64,000 nucleotides of DNA, from positions 146,749 to 210,748 of the forward strand of contig RCAB01000061.1 of the NCBI GenBank assembly GCA_003640385.1, given 5' to 3'. Positions within the stretch are counted from its first letter, which is position 1. Every line of letters begins with the position of its first letter. This document shows positions 12,305 to 26,543 of the stretch, piece after piece. The notes below the pieces were generated by a model, which made no database searches, was not told where the DNA came from, and was given only the letters and a program-made list of their open reading frames with translations. The position numbers and the translations under genes were made by a program. The stretch comes from Setaria digitata (lineage: Eukaryota; Nematoda; Chromadorea; Rhabditida; Setariidae).

Positions 12305-15300
12305 TCTGACTTATTATTCGCAATTAACAGAGCTAGAAGTCTGTACTTTCCCTTTGATTTGCCACTTTTCACACTAGAAAATAATTAAAACTGATTTCCA
12401 ATTTACGTCTTCTGACTACGTGTGACTGTAACTGTCCTCACGTGTACTCACATGACGCGTAATTTCAAAAAAAAAAAATTAATTAATGAACAGCCGCGCG
12501 CTCATTAGAAAACTGCAATGTAGGCATTAGTTTGAGGTGAGAAATGCGAAATGCAATAATAAGCAAAGGAAAAATTTCAATAGATCCACTTAAGATTTTT
12601 CATACTAGTTTTTAAAGTTGATTATAATAAGTAGTATTAATTGAGCCAGAGTGTTAATTAGACATCTGAATGGGTGAAAAGGTCAAAAAGTTCTTCAACA
12701 TTTGTGAAATACAAGTTTACTTGATACTAATAAAAGGAGAACTTTTAACGATTAATAGCGTAAGGTAATGAACCTTCGGCATTCATTTGCTGCCTTTGTG
12801 CCATAAATACAAACTGATAACAATGATAAACAATGAAAATTTTTAAACTTAACTTTAGATTCATCCTTCAAGCTCATCTTCATCCACCGTTGTACGGGGA
12901 ATTCAGGTTCAGTCATATTAAAAAAAAATTTGTTTTTTTTTGGGGGTTGAAACACAACACTAAGATCCTGTATCGACAATTTCAATCGTGTCAATCACAT
13001 CAAGTGTAAGAAAAAAATGTTTCCAAATTTTTTCTCGCTTTATTTACATTTACAACGAAAAACTTTAAAGAAAAGGTCCTTTCTTCTTTTCTCTTTTTTG
13101 TCTAACGAATATTACTGAATTCATAAATTTTCCCTCTAATTAAATTTCCCGTAAAAACAAATGATTAATATGAAGAGTTAACAGGAGCATATCTATTTAA
13201 CAATTCTTGAAACAGTGAAGTTTGAAGTTTTATCTGCGCTGAATCAAAATATCAACGTGATAATGAAGAAGGTCATTATGAGGAATGAGAACAGTATTTG
13301 TGGTTGGCATTCATACTAAAATTAAACAATCGTTGTTAGCTAATACGTGAAGTTCATACGTAAAATGTTGTACAACTGTAGAATATTCAAAGAGAAAGTT
13401 TCTTTCTTATTTGATAAAATTATTTTGAAACAGAATAAAAATTATAAGATGTGAGAGTGTTTTCTTCTTGATAATGACTGATTATAACCTTACAGAGTAA
13501 TATAAAACGATTACTGGTCAGGCTAATTTGTTCCTGTTGTGAAAAATATTTCCATTTAAGTATTAAAATTTGAGATCGCAAAACTTTCCAAGAAGATAAT
13601 AATTTTAAAAAAAAAAGCTTTGAAGCTGTGATGAATGTGAATCAAAATTAGTCCAAATTAACAGAAGGATATCAATAAAAGCCTAATCTGTCTTGAAGAT
13701 AACTAAAGTATTAATCTTCCAGTAGCCAATTAGTTCACTAGACAAGAAACTTAACGGCTGGTGTCAATAGTTTCCTTCGACAAATTTATTGCCACCGTAG
13801 TTTAATTTCCATTAAGAGGAAGATTTTTCTATTAGTGATAATATTGCACAAATATCAAACGAAGAGAAAGGATGATGGCAAGGTGAGAGAGAGCTTTGAA
13901 AAAGATAATTTAATAATGACAAAAACTATATTTGAGATGGAAAGGGTTATGAAAATTTGATCGATTTAGAAGAGTTGACCGCGGTCTAGTTTTGTCGAGA
14001 AAAAAGAATTGAAATGGTCTGAAAATGATAATAAATACAGAAGGAATACAGACTATAGAAATATTTTGTATTTGACTGAAGTGCAATCAATTCTTCCAAT
14101 ATAATCTAGCAATATTCTTTTCAAAAGTACTAAATCTATAAATTGTGTATTTTTGTAAATTGTAAAATTTTCCAAATTAAACAAACTACGAAAATTTTTG
14201 ACTGCTCAGAAAAAGAGTCTTAGATACGCATTAATCGCAAATGATCGAGTCATTTATCATCAGTACAGAAGGAAACTATTCTTATCTTTTGATTTCACTG
14301 ATACTAGATTAAAATTCATTAACCACTCTTTCGTTTCTCATCTTCGAAAAACACGAATGCAGAAAAGAAAAAAATGGATTTAGAAAATACTGTCCCTAAT
14401 TTATAATTCTGATTCATTAAAAACTCTTTTCTTATTTTCGTGTCTTAGGGATAAATTGTCATTTATTTCTTCTTACAAACTAATAACAGTTCTTGGTTTA
14501 AATAATCTCGACCACCAGCAATTGATTGTCTTTAATTTGCACTTGTCATAATGCAGTTTAATTCTACTACAAATGGTCCTTAATGAATGGATTCAAATGA
14601 ACTTCTCTTAAATACAACTTTAAAAACGATAACAATTAAATTTCCTAAAAGAGTCTTTTCAACTTAATTTTCGATTAATATGAAAGAATGGAAATGAGTT
14701 AACACATCCTATTAATTCGAAGTTTGTGTAATTTCTTTTGACACTTTTCTTTTGCTTTTATTAATAATGAGCAGTTTTGCTAGGTAGACTGTAAATTTAA
14801 GAATAGAATTTATCAAGTAAAGAATAATATATCTCTCTAACAGGTGATGATTTGTCAATCGAAATGTGGTTAGTTAGATGCCAGAAGTGAAAAAACTATA
14901 TTTCACTTAGTATGATATAATCAAACAAATGTAATTTGGGAGAAGTGAATAGAAATCGCTTTTAAATTCAAAATTTGAAAAAAAAAAAACCTCAACTTTA
15001 TAAAGTTTCTAAAAGAGCAGAAAAGCTAATTGGAAATTCCTGAAATACTGAAGTCTCAAGATAGTGACAAACTCACTTCGTTAGTATTGTCAATCTGGAA
15101 TTGATTGGATTGAATTCATGTAGAGCCGGTTTGAAATGTTTTGAGGGATATCTGAATTCGATTAAAAAGGAAATTAAATACGACAAAAGCGAATAATTGG
15201 TTAATTTTTCAACTAAGCATTAAAAATATTTGCTATAAAAATGTGTTATTTTATATTTGAAATTGCCAAATAAAAAAGATAAAACGAATTAATTTTTCAC

Positions 15301-18300
15301 TTTCTTACGAGAGTGGAAAATCAGAATTTTGTTTTATTACCCTGTAAGTTGCAAATTAAAACACACATAATGACTCAGCATTTTAATAAATTAGCAATTT
15401 TGATCGATTATTAATTGATGTTAGATATTCAGAACTGCTGTCAATTAATCAACAGAAAAATAATAATCATTAATTTGTCGAAATATGTTCGATTATTGCA
15501 CTCAAGAAATAATAGAGTCAGATTTTTCTTATCATTTATGCAATGATAAAAACTTATCATTGTCATAAGTCTAGTTACTTATGGTTCATCAAGATTTAAT
15601 GACATTTGTTGACTGCAATAGTGATACAGTGATAATGAAGCCGTTAACAATAATTCTAATGTAAGAAGTGCCAGCAATATCGCAGCATTAAATCGATGAA
15701 TTTCAGCCACTAATGACCTATTAAATTTGATTTTTCTTTTTTCTTTTTTTTTTTTTTTACAGAATGTAGGAGCCAAACATTTTTCTTTTACATGTGAACG
15801 ATGAACTCTTTCTCTCTCTTCTCACTATTCAGAATTTATTAAATTCATTAAACTAGACCGGCCATAAACAGGTTCCTTTCTGACGCAATGAATATAACAA
15901 TTTTTTACCTCTAGAAATTCATATTCTTTTGTAAAAAAATATCCTCTTGGGGAAAAGAAATTTAAAAAAAAAAAGAAAAAAAACATTCATGCAATACAAT
16001 TATAATCATTCAGGAAGGATTAAAATCACTTGAATGAGTTTCTTTTTTTTGTTTAAATACGCATTCTGACACAATTTAATTTATTCCGATTTCGCTATAA
16101 TTATTATTAAGAAGGAAAAAGGGAAAATTGGGAATTAAATAATAAAACAAAAAAATAGGACGAGTTCATAAATATTGTAATCTCAGGAAAAATTACAGTA
16201 TTTGACATAAAATTGGAACATTTTAATTGTTATTGTGTGAAGTTGCCAGATTTTCACAAATTGATTTAGTGTTTGGAATATACCGTTGTAATAAATAATA
16301 TCATTTAAGTAAATTTTAATCTTGCGAATTAGTGTTAAGGATGACCGGATGATTGCCACAAAAAAAGAAATGAAATTTTTAATTTTTTTTTGGCAAGAAC
16401 ATGTAAGAAATTTCCAATGAATTCATTTCACCATTTGATCGCTGAGTAAAAATTTCTAAAAAAGAACATATGGCAAGCTAAGGGAAGCACAATTCGAAAT
16501 AGTAATGATAAATTAAATTCGGAAAGATAAAGTGATAACAGCATCATGGATAATTATATTTGGCGCAATTAAGAGAGGACGAGACAGCAAGATGGAGGAG
16601 ATGTGGTATACAAAGGGAAGAGAGTTACCTGGACTAGGATTAGGCAGGCATGATATGATAAAGTAAGCTACCTGAAGTGGAGGCAAACAGGTATGGTATG
16701 ATACCTGCTATGATATGAGGTAGTATTCACCTCCTATCCAATCTTCTTTTGCTTGTTATTTTTATGGCTTACGCAGGAGACTAACAAAGTCCTTCACTTT
16801 TTTTAAATAGTTTAAATTTAAAGGTCAACTTCCGGTTGACCCTAATTGTGAAATGTTCTAATTTCAATTTTTTCGTTTTATCGTAAATCATTCTTCCGTC
16901 CATTGATTTCTCTTCTCAACTCTAAATCGTCTGTTATTCATTTCCTCTCTTCCCGCATTTTTTTTTATGATTTAAAAAAAGATCATGGTGTCTCAAACTG
17001 CTAAGGTTAAGCATTCTCCTTCAAAACATTGCAGATACAAACGGATCACTCATTACTGGGCATTTATGCATAATTAATTAAATTCTCACTGAAAGCACTT
17101 CTATTGTCTTTGAGTAATGTACCATTGTGTTCCATGATTATTTTTGACTAAATCAGTCTATTAATAATTTCCACACATATTTACGTTCGTATAAATAAAA
17201 TTTGTCTTTCTACGCTCAGAAGAAAAAAAAAAATTCACAATCAAATTTTCTGGAATCACGTTAACTTCACGTTGTTCGAGAGAAGAACATCTCTTTTTGT
17301 GTAGTTTTAACTTAATTCTGAAATCATCACACAAGAAACAAAGGGAAGGCAAGAAATGCCAAGTGCTAGGCTATCAGTTATCAAATCAGGCGATTGTTTC
17401 TACTGATAGTGCTGATGGTGTCATATAGAAAAATCAGAAAGAAGGAAACAAAATTTCGAGCGAAAACGATGCTCAGAGAGTTTTTTTATACCCATTTTCA
17501 ATGGTGGTAAGTTTGACTGAAAATAGGATATTTAAATTGCATTACACCATATCACACTGCTGCTGCCAATGCATTCCAAGAGTGCTTCTTAGGAATTTCC
17601 CTGAGAGATCTGAAATATCTTGAGATATCCTGAAAAGAGAAGTAACACTTTATATTTTCATTACTTGACAAATTTAATTATCGAAATAAACTTATTAGAT
17701 TGCTCTAATCGATGACATACAAAATAATTTTACGCGTCAAAAAGAAAAATAAATTTCCATTGGAGAATCGAATCTTTCATTCTTTTCAATTGAAGATTTC
17801 TCTGCCCATTTGATGATTCATTTTTACAGAAATTTAAACTTTTCATTCTGTTACTAATAAAATAGTCGTTAAATTTGTCAAAAACGAATGAAAGAAGTTT
17901 GCAGTTGTCCAATGGGTAATAATAATGATTAATTCTAGACGATTGTTTGGATATTTCTTTGAAATTGCAAAAAATTTGAATACTTAAAGCAATAATTAAA
18001 GTGAAAATTTCACGAAAATATTTTCAAGTCAATGATTATTACAGCGAATTATTTCACAATTGTGCAGCAAATCAATTTTCCAAAATTTAAAAAACAAAAT
18101 TTTTTTTTCGTTTTGTTAAAATAATGCTGCAATTTTTTTCCAAAATTTACTAGCAGTATGTGAAAAAATTGATATAAATTTGACGGAACAAAAAAGTGAA
18201 GGAAAAGAAAGAATAATTCACTCGTGATTTCCTCTGGATTTTAATCACAATTTTAATTAACGAATTTTCTGATAATTTTATCAGTTTCGCTGTGGCATGG

Positions 18301-21300
18301 AAAGAATGCTTAGGAGTGAGAATCTCATTATTCTTAATTTATAGTGGTCATGTATAAAACAATGAAGATGATGATGATAAAGACATATACCTACCATAAA
18401 GGGCACCTAAACAATAGCTGCTAATCATTGGCTAACTTAATTAGACTTATAGCACTTCAAAATTCTTCATGCACAATGCAACTTATTAATCCTGAAAATT
18501 GTTTTTATTTCAGTAATTGAATTGATTATTCCTAAATTTTCCCATAAATTGTTATGAACTATATAAATATAAAAAATATATAAATTCCTATAAATTATAC
18601 ATATTTATATTCCTGTAAATTTTTTTTTTTTTTTTAAAGACAAGTAAATCCGTCCGGAATCTTTAAAAATAACCCATTTTGCAAATTCATTACATACAAC
18701 TGTTGTAGAGAAGCATTATGAGAAAAAGAAATTACCTGATTTGATATGTTTAGTATCAGAGCCACGCTTCCGAGATTTTTTCAGGCGAAATATTTTAAAC
18801 AGCAGACATTATGTTTATTTACAAACAGATAACAATCATTCTCGAACTTTTCTTTCATTTAATGTAACAAACATACAATGCCTTCTGAATATGCTGATAG
18901 ATTCATTTATGTTTTCGTAGATTTTTTTCAGGCTTTTTTCTTTACTGTTTGCTCTTGTTTTTTTTTTTTCTTTCTTTCGTCATCTTTTTTTCTAAGGTAG
19001 AGTCACAACCGGTTTAGTGATTCTTTAAGAAGAGTGACATAATGAGCAAATTTCCAGTTGCACGTGATACTTCCACGTCTTTTTTTTTAAAATCGTGAGA
19101 GAAAAGTTATTCTTATGATCAGAATTGTATCATTTGCATATTTCACTGGAATAATTGGCATGAATAGATGCAAAGTTGTATGGAATTCTAGACCCTAAAG
19201 CACATTTCATCGGCAGATATTCAAAAGAATTCATAATATTTTCTTTTCCAGAACTTTGCAAAAGTTAGAGAGGAAGTTTTTAAGAGAATGAAGGAAATTG
19301 CCTAGTTTCGGTGAAATGAGTTCCTACAATTAAATGAGAAAGTAAACATGCTGAAATATAAGGAAATTACAGGTAATAAATCATAATGGAAAAGGAAAGT
19401 TGTCGAGTTGCAAGTGATGTTCTTACTGAAATCAAAGAACGGATCAAGAAAGTTCCAGTTGCAACTGCTCTTTCTGGAAAAATAACTTTTAATTGGGAAA
19501 TTGCTATGACATCTTCAATAATTTCTAACACCACTTTTTCTTGATTAAGACACCTTTCTTTTTTTTAAATCAGCCATTTTCTTAGCCATGATCATTAATC
19601 TTAAGCATCTCTTTCTCTTAACATTGTATATGAATCATGATAACGTGATCGTAAACTACACCCATTAGCCTAGGAAATTCAGAAAAGAGTAAAATTTAAG
19701 GATCATTCATGGGAAGTAGATGTATGCAATGAAGAGTGTTGGTTGTTTCACTCATACAGGTAGAAAAAAAGGAGAAACGAGAAACTGTTGAGGAAAGAAA
19801 GATAACAGTTGAAACTTCGCGGTTGTAATAAATCTATTCTTAAATTAAAGTCTTAACCGATACATCTTGACGTATCAAATTGTTACGTTGTGTTTTCCGG
19901 CAAAATTTCGTCTTTTCTTCCGCTTTTCTCATGCAACAGTATTATTTATATATCTATCATTCATGACAGCACCTCTTACTGATGGAGAGAAAAAATGATA
20001 TGCAAGAGAAATAAATTTGAATGATTATTTGTCAATCATATGAGAGATGACAATGATGATAATGTAAGATAGTGATAACAATTAAATGATAAAAAAGGAT
20101 GGGGAAGCGGAGGGCAAAGACAAAGACATTTCGAAATTCTATCTTTCATACGGAATTAATTACTTCCAATTCAATTCTTTTGAATTCTTCAACTAACTGT
20201 GAATCATGAAAACATAATTTTCTCCCCAGAAGTTTATTTCACAATCAAAGTGCTCATTCAGTGCTTTGTATTTATTTTACTTTCCTAAATTTCCTTCTAC
20301 GAACCACTTAAACATCTCACAGTTTGAAGAATATTTTTGTGACGTTGGCTTAGATTAAATCGTCAACAGAGTGAAGAATAGATTGACAAAACGATTAATA
20401 GAAGTGACGATGAGACGGGATACGGATAGCAATGAAAAAGAAGCAAATGAACCGCAGAATCACTAAGACGGATGGTTTTGAAATTTTTTTTTTTAAACTA
20501 ATAAAACTTGTCGATGATATTCTTAATTAAACTAAGGATTGAAATAACCGGTAATGGTCAAAGATTGAGAGCAATTACCTGAAAGTAATCAATCGACCTA
20601 TACTGTAGTAGTTGACGAGAAACTCTATGTTGCTTAACATTTGATATTCGAAAAATAATTCGAGGGTTCAAAAAGTGAGTGACTTTTGACAGAGTGATAA
20701 TTTAAAAAAAGAAAATCTTTTGTAAGTTCCGTTCCTTTACTTGAATTTGGCTTAAAACCAATAGATTCTGTGAGACCATTGCCAATGATAATTTCGACAT
20801 CCAGAAGGCGAAAGTCCACGTTGTTCTGAAATTTCATCTTCGCTATTTTTTCGTTGCATCTGACGTAAAAGGAATTGATTCTGTCAAGTCATTTTCTATG
20901 ACCAAAAGGTCAAAGTCCACGTGGGTCATCGTCTGCCACCTGAATAGTTTTCTGGGTTTGTGGGATTTACTACAAATGAGAATCTACACTATAATCTGTG
21001 ATTAAGTTAAACAAATAAACTACTGGAAACATTTTCTTAATTAGAATGAAACTAGTCAAATAAATGGTTGATTTGACGAAACTTAGTTCGTTGTTGAGGA
21101 AATACAGATGTTCTAGTTAACTGCGAAAAAGTTTCAATTAAAAGTGACCATCTCGAAGGCAAATCGGCCCTTAAAGCCAAATTAATAATATTTCGTGATA
21201 ATCAAAGCATAATCGTTCATTTCGGTTGCAAATTTCATGTCAAAAAAAAAAATACTTTTTATAGCGATAAGAAATATGAAGTTTTCCTTGTCTTTATGTG

Positions 21301-22900
21301 AAATTGGTATGCATATGTTTGTGTAATTGACAGACCAATGTAAGTTATCTTTTTTAAATGTTTTTTTGCAAAACAAAATAGATACAACTTTATTTGTCAT
21401 CTCATGAAAAACAATAGATTCCAGGAAAAGAAAAAATGTTTGCAAGGTGTTTTTTCTTGGCTTTTTTTCGAAACTTTCAACTATTAACAAACAAAATTCC
21501 TAATTGCTTAGCTCTAAAATATTTAATTAATTACATCTATTTCTTATAATAGTGAAATGCTATTAATTTCTATGTAAAAGGGGAGAAAAAAGAAATAGCA
21601 GTAAATCTGAAATGAAATAAGAGAAGTAAACAGCGAACTTTCTTTTGCTATTATCTTCACCTAAACTGAAAAGGGTCGTGCCAAATTTGAGAAACATTGA
21701 CACAATTTGAAGCCATAATTGAAATTAAGAGCAGTGATCAATGGAACTGGTTGCTTTCACTCGTTGTGAATACTAACTAGTTAAATTATGCAAAAAGTTG
21801 AAAATTGATGTTTGAACAAGAGTGGCATTTCTCAAGGACGTCATCCTATTATTTCTGATAATGATCATGCTCACTGTTTCTGACGATTTCTTTCATCTTT
21901 TCGACAACGCTTTTGTGGAATACAACAATCATCGTCGTTTTTCTCTCTCAAAATGATAGATGGAAATTTTGGAAGAAAAAAGAAATAACGAAGAGCGAAA
22001 TACATTAATCACAGTCATCCATCAAAGACAATGGGACATTCAGTTTGGCGACATTAGTTTGGTAACTTAAGTTCCCAAACTTGGTTATGTACTAAATAAG
22101 ACTAAAAACTTGATAAAAAAGTTACTTATTGGAAGGTTTAAAAAAATAAAAATTTGAGGCAGTAAATAATGCTTCATAGTATTTCATTTCATATTTAGCT
22201 TTCTTTCACAAAGAACTAATTATTCGTGCTCTTGTCGGGCAAACATAAAAACTGTCAATGATATTTTTGAGATGAAGATGCAAATTTGGAGCAACTAATT
22301 AATTTCTGCTAATTGGGTCCGGTAAACTTAAATGCATCTCTAATGTTTCATATAACTACACATGAAGTCCGACGGCTATGAACTACCAAAATGAGCTTTG
22401 AAATGATTTTTCAAGCTGGCCATCACTCGAGAAATTGCAAATCCTCAACAACTTGGCTGCAAGGAGTCAAAGTAATGAAATAAATAGCAAGTAAGGATTA
22501 CTTGCAGTGTGGAAGATTTACAATGATACTTGCATACGCCAAAAGTACAGACGTAAAAGCAACTGTTGTGAACAATTCAAGGATTAAAAAGTGTGGAAAA
22601 GGTAGCTAAAAATGCTCATATGTGTTGGAAAATTTTACAATTGAAAAGACACAGCCCCCTCACTGATTGCGTAAGAACCTGTGATCTGCATACATGAAAT
22701 ATTACTTTTTCCTTTCGACTAAATGATAAGACTATCAGTAAAAAAAGTGGAACAGTCACGAGTTGTCAGTTTGAGAGTTTATAAGAAGTATATTATTTCT
22801 CCTATCTTGTCACCTGTTAGGTTCTGTTCCAGCGAAATGAAGAGGCAGGAAATGGAACTTGATGGTATTGACTGTTCAAAAATTGGAGGATTTTTCAAGA
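12305..22900. other. AT-rich intergenic DNA without a supportable gene
   Basis: About 10.6 kb of AT-rich sequence full of A and T runs. The few short open frames (for example minus 12994-12752 and minus 21490-21182) have no recognisable domain, poor codon bias and no matching splice signals. It lies between the divergent PTR and ARID2 genes, so it must contain at least the PTR promoter, which I cannot place. Missed non-coding RNAs or 5' untranslated exons are possible. Confidence 0.6.
20764..20922. repeat. Diverged direct repeat in intergenic DNA
   Basis: Two blocks start gattctgt and end aaagtccacgt (20764-20821 and 20877-20922), with internal divergence and indels. They suggest an old local duplication. 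Confidence 0.4.
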
Positions 22901-25100
22901 CAAAATTTGAGTAAAGGAGAAGGATGAATTGAGGTATAATGGTGGGAGAGAAATTCCGCATTTTTTGGTTGCAATCAAGTCACAGAAGTGCTGTCGGATT
23001 CGTTATCGTCATCCAGACAATATTGTGAACTGAACCTGTGCAACATTCACCATCTCATTAGTTTTTCGTGTTCCGACGATATAAACAGAGCAAAGCGAAA
23101 TATGTCGGACTAGTGATTAAGTTGAATGGAAAAGTTAATTAACCCAGCTAAGCAAAAATTATTTATGGGAAGGGGGATTAATCTTAATATTTCACATTCT
23201 GTGAGCAACATTCTATTTCAGTTCGATCTTAAGCCCAGTACAAACTATTCCGGCTAAGTGGTCAGAGGTTCGAAATTTAATTAACTGCAGTCCATCCACT
23301 GTGGAGGATTTTGAAAAAAGCAAGGCAGATCCGGTGCTACTAATTGCAGGAATCTGGTGCTCTTTTCATCTGCGGTTCAGGCGACAGTGGCAGATGTCAC
23401 CTTCAAGCACTGAGAGACAGTTGATGTCGCCGGCTTCCATGATGTCCACTACATCTTTTCAATTTCTACAGAAACGGTCATTAAAGTTTACACTTCATCT
23501 ACGGCTCAGTGCGTGGTTTTCAACATGCAGAACACGATCGACTGATGACGATAGTGCACCGACCAGCACGTGACCAGCACGTACCAGTTAATGCACTTCA
23601 CTTGAAGTTCATGTTGCAGTACCGAAGAATTTGAACAATCAGGTATTAGTAAACGATGGATATTGGATGAAGTCAGTTCACGTGACAGTTCACGCTGAAC
23701 TGCACACTCTGTCCCTGATCTTTCGAAACAATCTTTCGTGTTAAGCGTATGAGTCTGCTCAGGCCAGGAACTTTACTCAGTCTTTACCGCCCTATGTACA
23801 ACGTAATCCCGCAATTACACTAGCCGTGACCCCTCGCAGAATCTCAGCGACTTTTCCCGCCGTACGCAAAGTGTCAACGTGTCTGCCTACCTACCGCCTC
23901 AAACGGTACCGACTACGTCCCTCTTTCCTGCTCATTCTCTTTCTAACATGTCTAACTGTCCAACTCCCTCTTCCTTTGCTATAGTCATCCGCAAATGACC
24001 CCTCACTTCAACTTATTGATCTGATACATTGAAGCCCAATTGACTTCTACGATCAGTGGAAATAGTGTGGTGTCTGTGTGCAGACGACGATACTGTAATG
24101 AGAGAACATGAAATCTTGGGAGAATGTCTGGAATAGATAATTAGGAGAGAAGCGAGAAGAATATTGATAGAGCATTGGAAAAGGAGAGGTTACTGTTTGA
24201 AGCAAGTGATCAATACAGATTGTTGAATAGTTGTCGATGAGAAGTTAACGATGCGAGGAATAGAGATAATAAGAGATGAACAAATAGTATAGCTTATTGA
24301 TGAATGCTGTAAGGGTAAGGAAACAAAGAGGATGAGATGATACTAGACTGCTGCGTAGATATGAGGATATTCAGACGATAAGCAAGGTGATGAAATAGAC
24401 TTGCATAGTAGAGAGACTATTGACTAGACGATCGGACGGCGCACTTTTGCACCAGAACAAGCAAGCCGTTGCTAACACGCACGCACGCACAGAGTGGCGC
24501 AGAGAGTCAGAGGAATGGAAAGGATGCGATGGGTGTGCGTGCTGTGAGGGGCATTTGTCGTTGAACTTTTTGTTGTGGGTTGTACATGTGTGCGTGCATG
24601 CGTGCGTGTGCACGTGTCTTCACGCAGGGGTGGCTGGTAACACGTGCGTATGATAGCCACGGTAGCCGTACGGAGAAGAGACTTATGCATGCTACTTGCA
24701 CTCCACGCTCCTGCTGAATCTAACGCTCTGTGCCGCACAATGTCGATTGTTCTTTCTGGTCGCGTGTATTTCGTGTGTACACGTGACCAGTACTTTACGC
24801 ACCCTCATCCCTCATGCTGTTGATGTTCGTCTTCTTTGCACCTGTCACATCTGACTTGCTACTCGTAAATGTTGCGACGAGTTTGCGACACTCGCTGTAT
24901 GTCGCTGCAGTCTCCACTGCCGACAGATGTATGTGTCAGCTATGTTTTACTGTAAAATACTTCCATCCAGCGTTTGCATGCAGCGCGAAGCAGTAAGTTG
25001 CAGTGAAGTGAAGGAACGAATGGGTAGTGTCGCAGGAATGGTAGAGTAAATGACGTGTTCTGACACTTATTTCATTTGCCACCTGGTTAATCATCTTAGA
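22900..25100. other. CpG-rich block upstream of ARID2
   Basis: Compared with the AT-rich flanks, this stretch has clearly more G+C and many CpG dinucleotides, most of all at 23.3-24.0 and 24.4-24.9 kb. Open frames here (23301-23573 plus; several overlapping frames at 24371-24740 on both strands) follow from low stop-codon density and show no domain. It ends about 1.5 kb before the ARID2 ATG, so it could hold the ARID2 promoter, a 5' untranslated exon or a non-coding transcript. Confidence 0.45.
24475..24618. repeat. ACGC/GTGC tetranucleotide microsatellites
   Basis: An (ACGC)n tract at about 24475-24490 and a (GTGC)n-like tract at about 24588-24618 lie in opposite orientation about 100 bp apart. 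They could pair as a weak hairpin. Both are imperfect. Confidence 0.65.
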
Positions 25101-26543
25101 GGACTATTCCGATGATTTGTTTTCAAATTTCTGCCTTACAGCCACTTGTAGTTCATCTCACTTCACCTCTTACCAGAGCATGCTCTCTTACATGAAAGTC
25201 AAATTTATTACTTCCAAACTGTGATGTTATTCTTCGGATATTTAAAAAAAAAAAAAAAGAACGTTTTTAGTTGGAAATATTCACGAATTCGGAATTCCTG
25301 ATATTGAAAGAAGGTATAGTGGTCTTGAAGTTTCTAGTGTAGCATACCGAAAGAAAAGGTGTAGATGAATTCCTTCTTCCTTTAAACTACAGATTAGTTG
25401 AGTCTGTAGTGATCAGGTTCAGGAAACACTGTAAGCTTGAGTCCTTTTCTGTCAAGGATTGTTCACAAGTAGTGCAGGTTTTATGAAAATTGGAGTTTGG
25501 AATGAATTATTCCATCTGCTTTGAATTATAAATTAGATTGTATGTCTTTGTTGTAAACGATATAGTCTTAGCCAGGATTTAATTCGTTTGGTCTTTCGCT
25601 GAATGGAATAATACTGTAATGGGCACTTTTTTATGAAATCTTTGATCGATCTGCGGACTTTTGGAATTGTTCCATGTGTATGACGTGGTAGGGAAGCCTA
25701 AGCATACGGACATCTCAGCTAAGTGAGCCAAACACGCACTTTGAAACTTTGGAAAGTGAAGACGTCAGCTCTGACTTACCAGAAGTTACCTTCTTTTATT
25801 TCTAAATTAGATGATACTTTGCTCTGTTTGCACGAATTTTCATCACACTTATGATGTTTTTATCTTGTAGTTCTTTCTGGCTTGTGGTTTCAGGAAAAAA
25901 AAAAGACCATATAGCATGAGTATGTGGTTGCATACTATTTGCGCATAGAATAATGATGAAACTGTTAAGTAGAAATAATCTTATAGATGCAACGTGCTTC
26001 ATATGAAGCATAATTTTTAAGTGCTGATAAGCGTACAGCACTGCTGGATGAATGCGATCAGTTGTGGTTTGTTCTGGAGTTTTCGTGCTTCGTGAATTTA
26101 TTTATTAAATATATTTATCTAAGATTCTGTTCCCCATGCATGCATCAAATACAAAATGAATCCTTAGAACATATTTCTTATTCATCTTTTTATCGTTTGA
26201 ATGCAAAAACTAGTTTCCTTCTTGTTTTGAAGTACATTTTCGCCGCAATTTTGAGTTCGCAGTGGGTATTGTGAAGTTGAATGAATCTATGCATGTTAGG
26301 TATGTGCCAAAAGTGAAATAGTAAAGAGGCGTTTGCAACATTCTGTGGATGTCAAACTGAAGAGTTATCATGAGTGTTTAGTTGTAATAGGAATAATAAA
26401 ACTGAATGGTTCTATAAATATAAAGAGTGGAGTTTTGGTTATTTTTAAAAATCTGAAATCTTCCGAGCTGTTTCTGATTGATCGTGGAACTTGCTGTTTG
26501 TACTGAATTTTTAACAGTTGCTTATTTTGTAGATCTCAGAAAA
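25100..26543. other. Intergenic DNA and probable 5' region of ARID2
   Basis: AT-rich sequence with no supported coding exon. It ends with a good 3' splice site (attttgtag, AG at 26531-26532) eleven bases before the ARID2 start codon. That site is either a trans-splice acceptor or the 3' end of a 5'-UTR intron. Confidence 0.5.

Noticed and set aside
12752..12994. An 80-codon minus-strand open frame upstream of PTR
   Set aside because: No recognisable domain, Lys/Asn/Phe-rich composition as expected from AT-rich DNA, and PTR already has a complete N-terminus at 12304.
16669..16740. A let-7-family seed (tgaggtagta at 16716-16725) near short inverted repeats
   Set aside because: The only complementary arm (ctacct at about 16669) is upstream, so the seed would fall on the 3' arm, unlike let-7. 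Pairing beyond six bases is poor and the rest of the 22-mer does not match any let-7 member I know.
24371..24740. Several overlapping His/Thr-rich or Cys-rich open frames on both strands
   Set aside because: They reflect ACGC/GTGC repeats and locally low stop-codon density. No frame has domain features or splice context.
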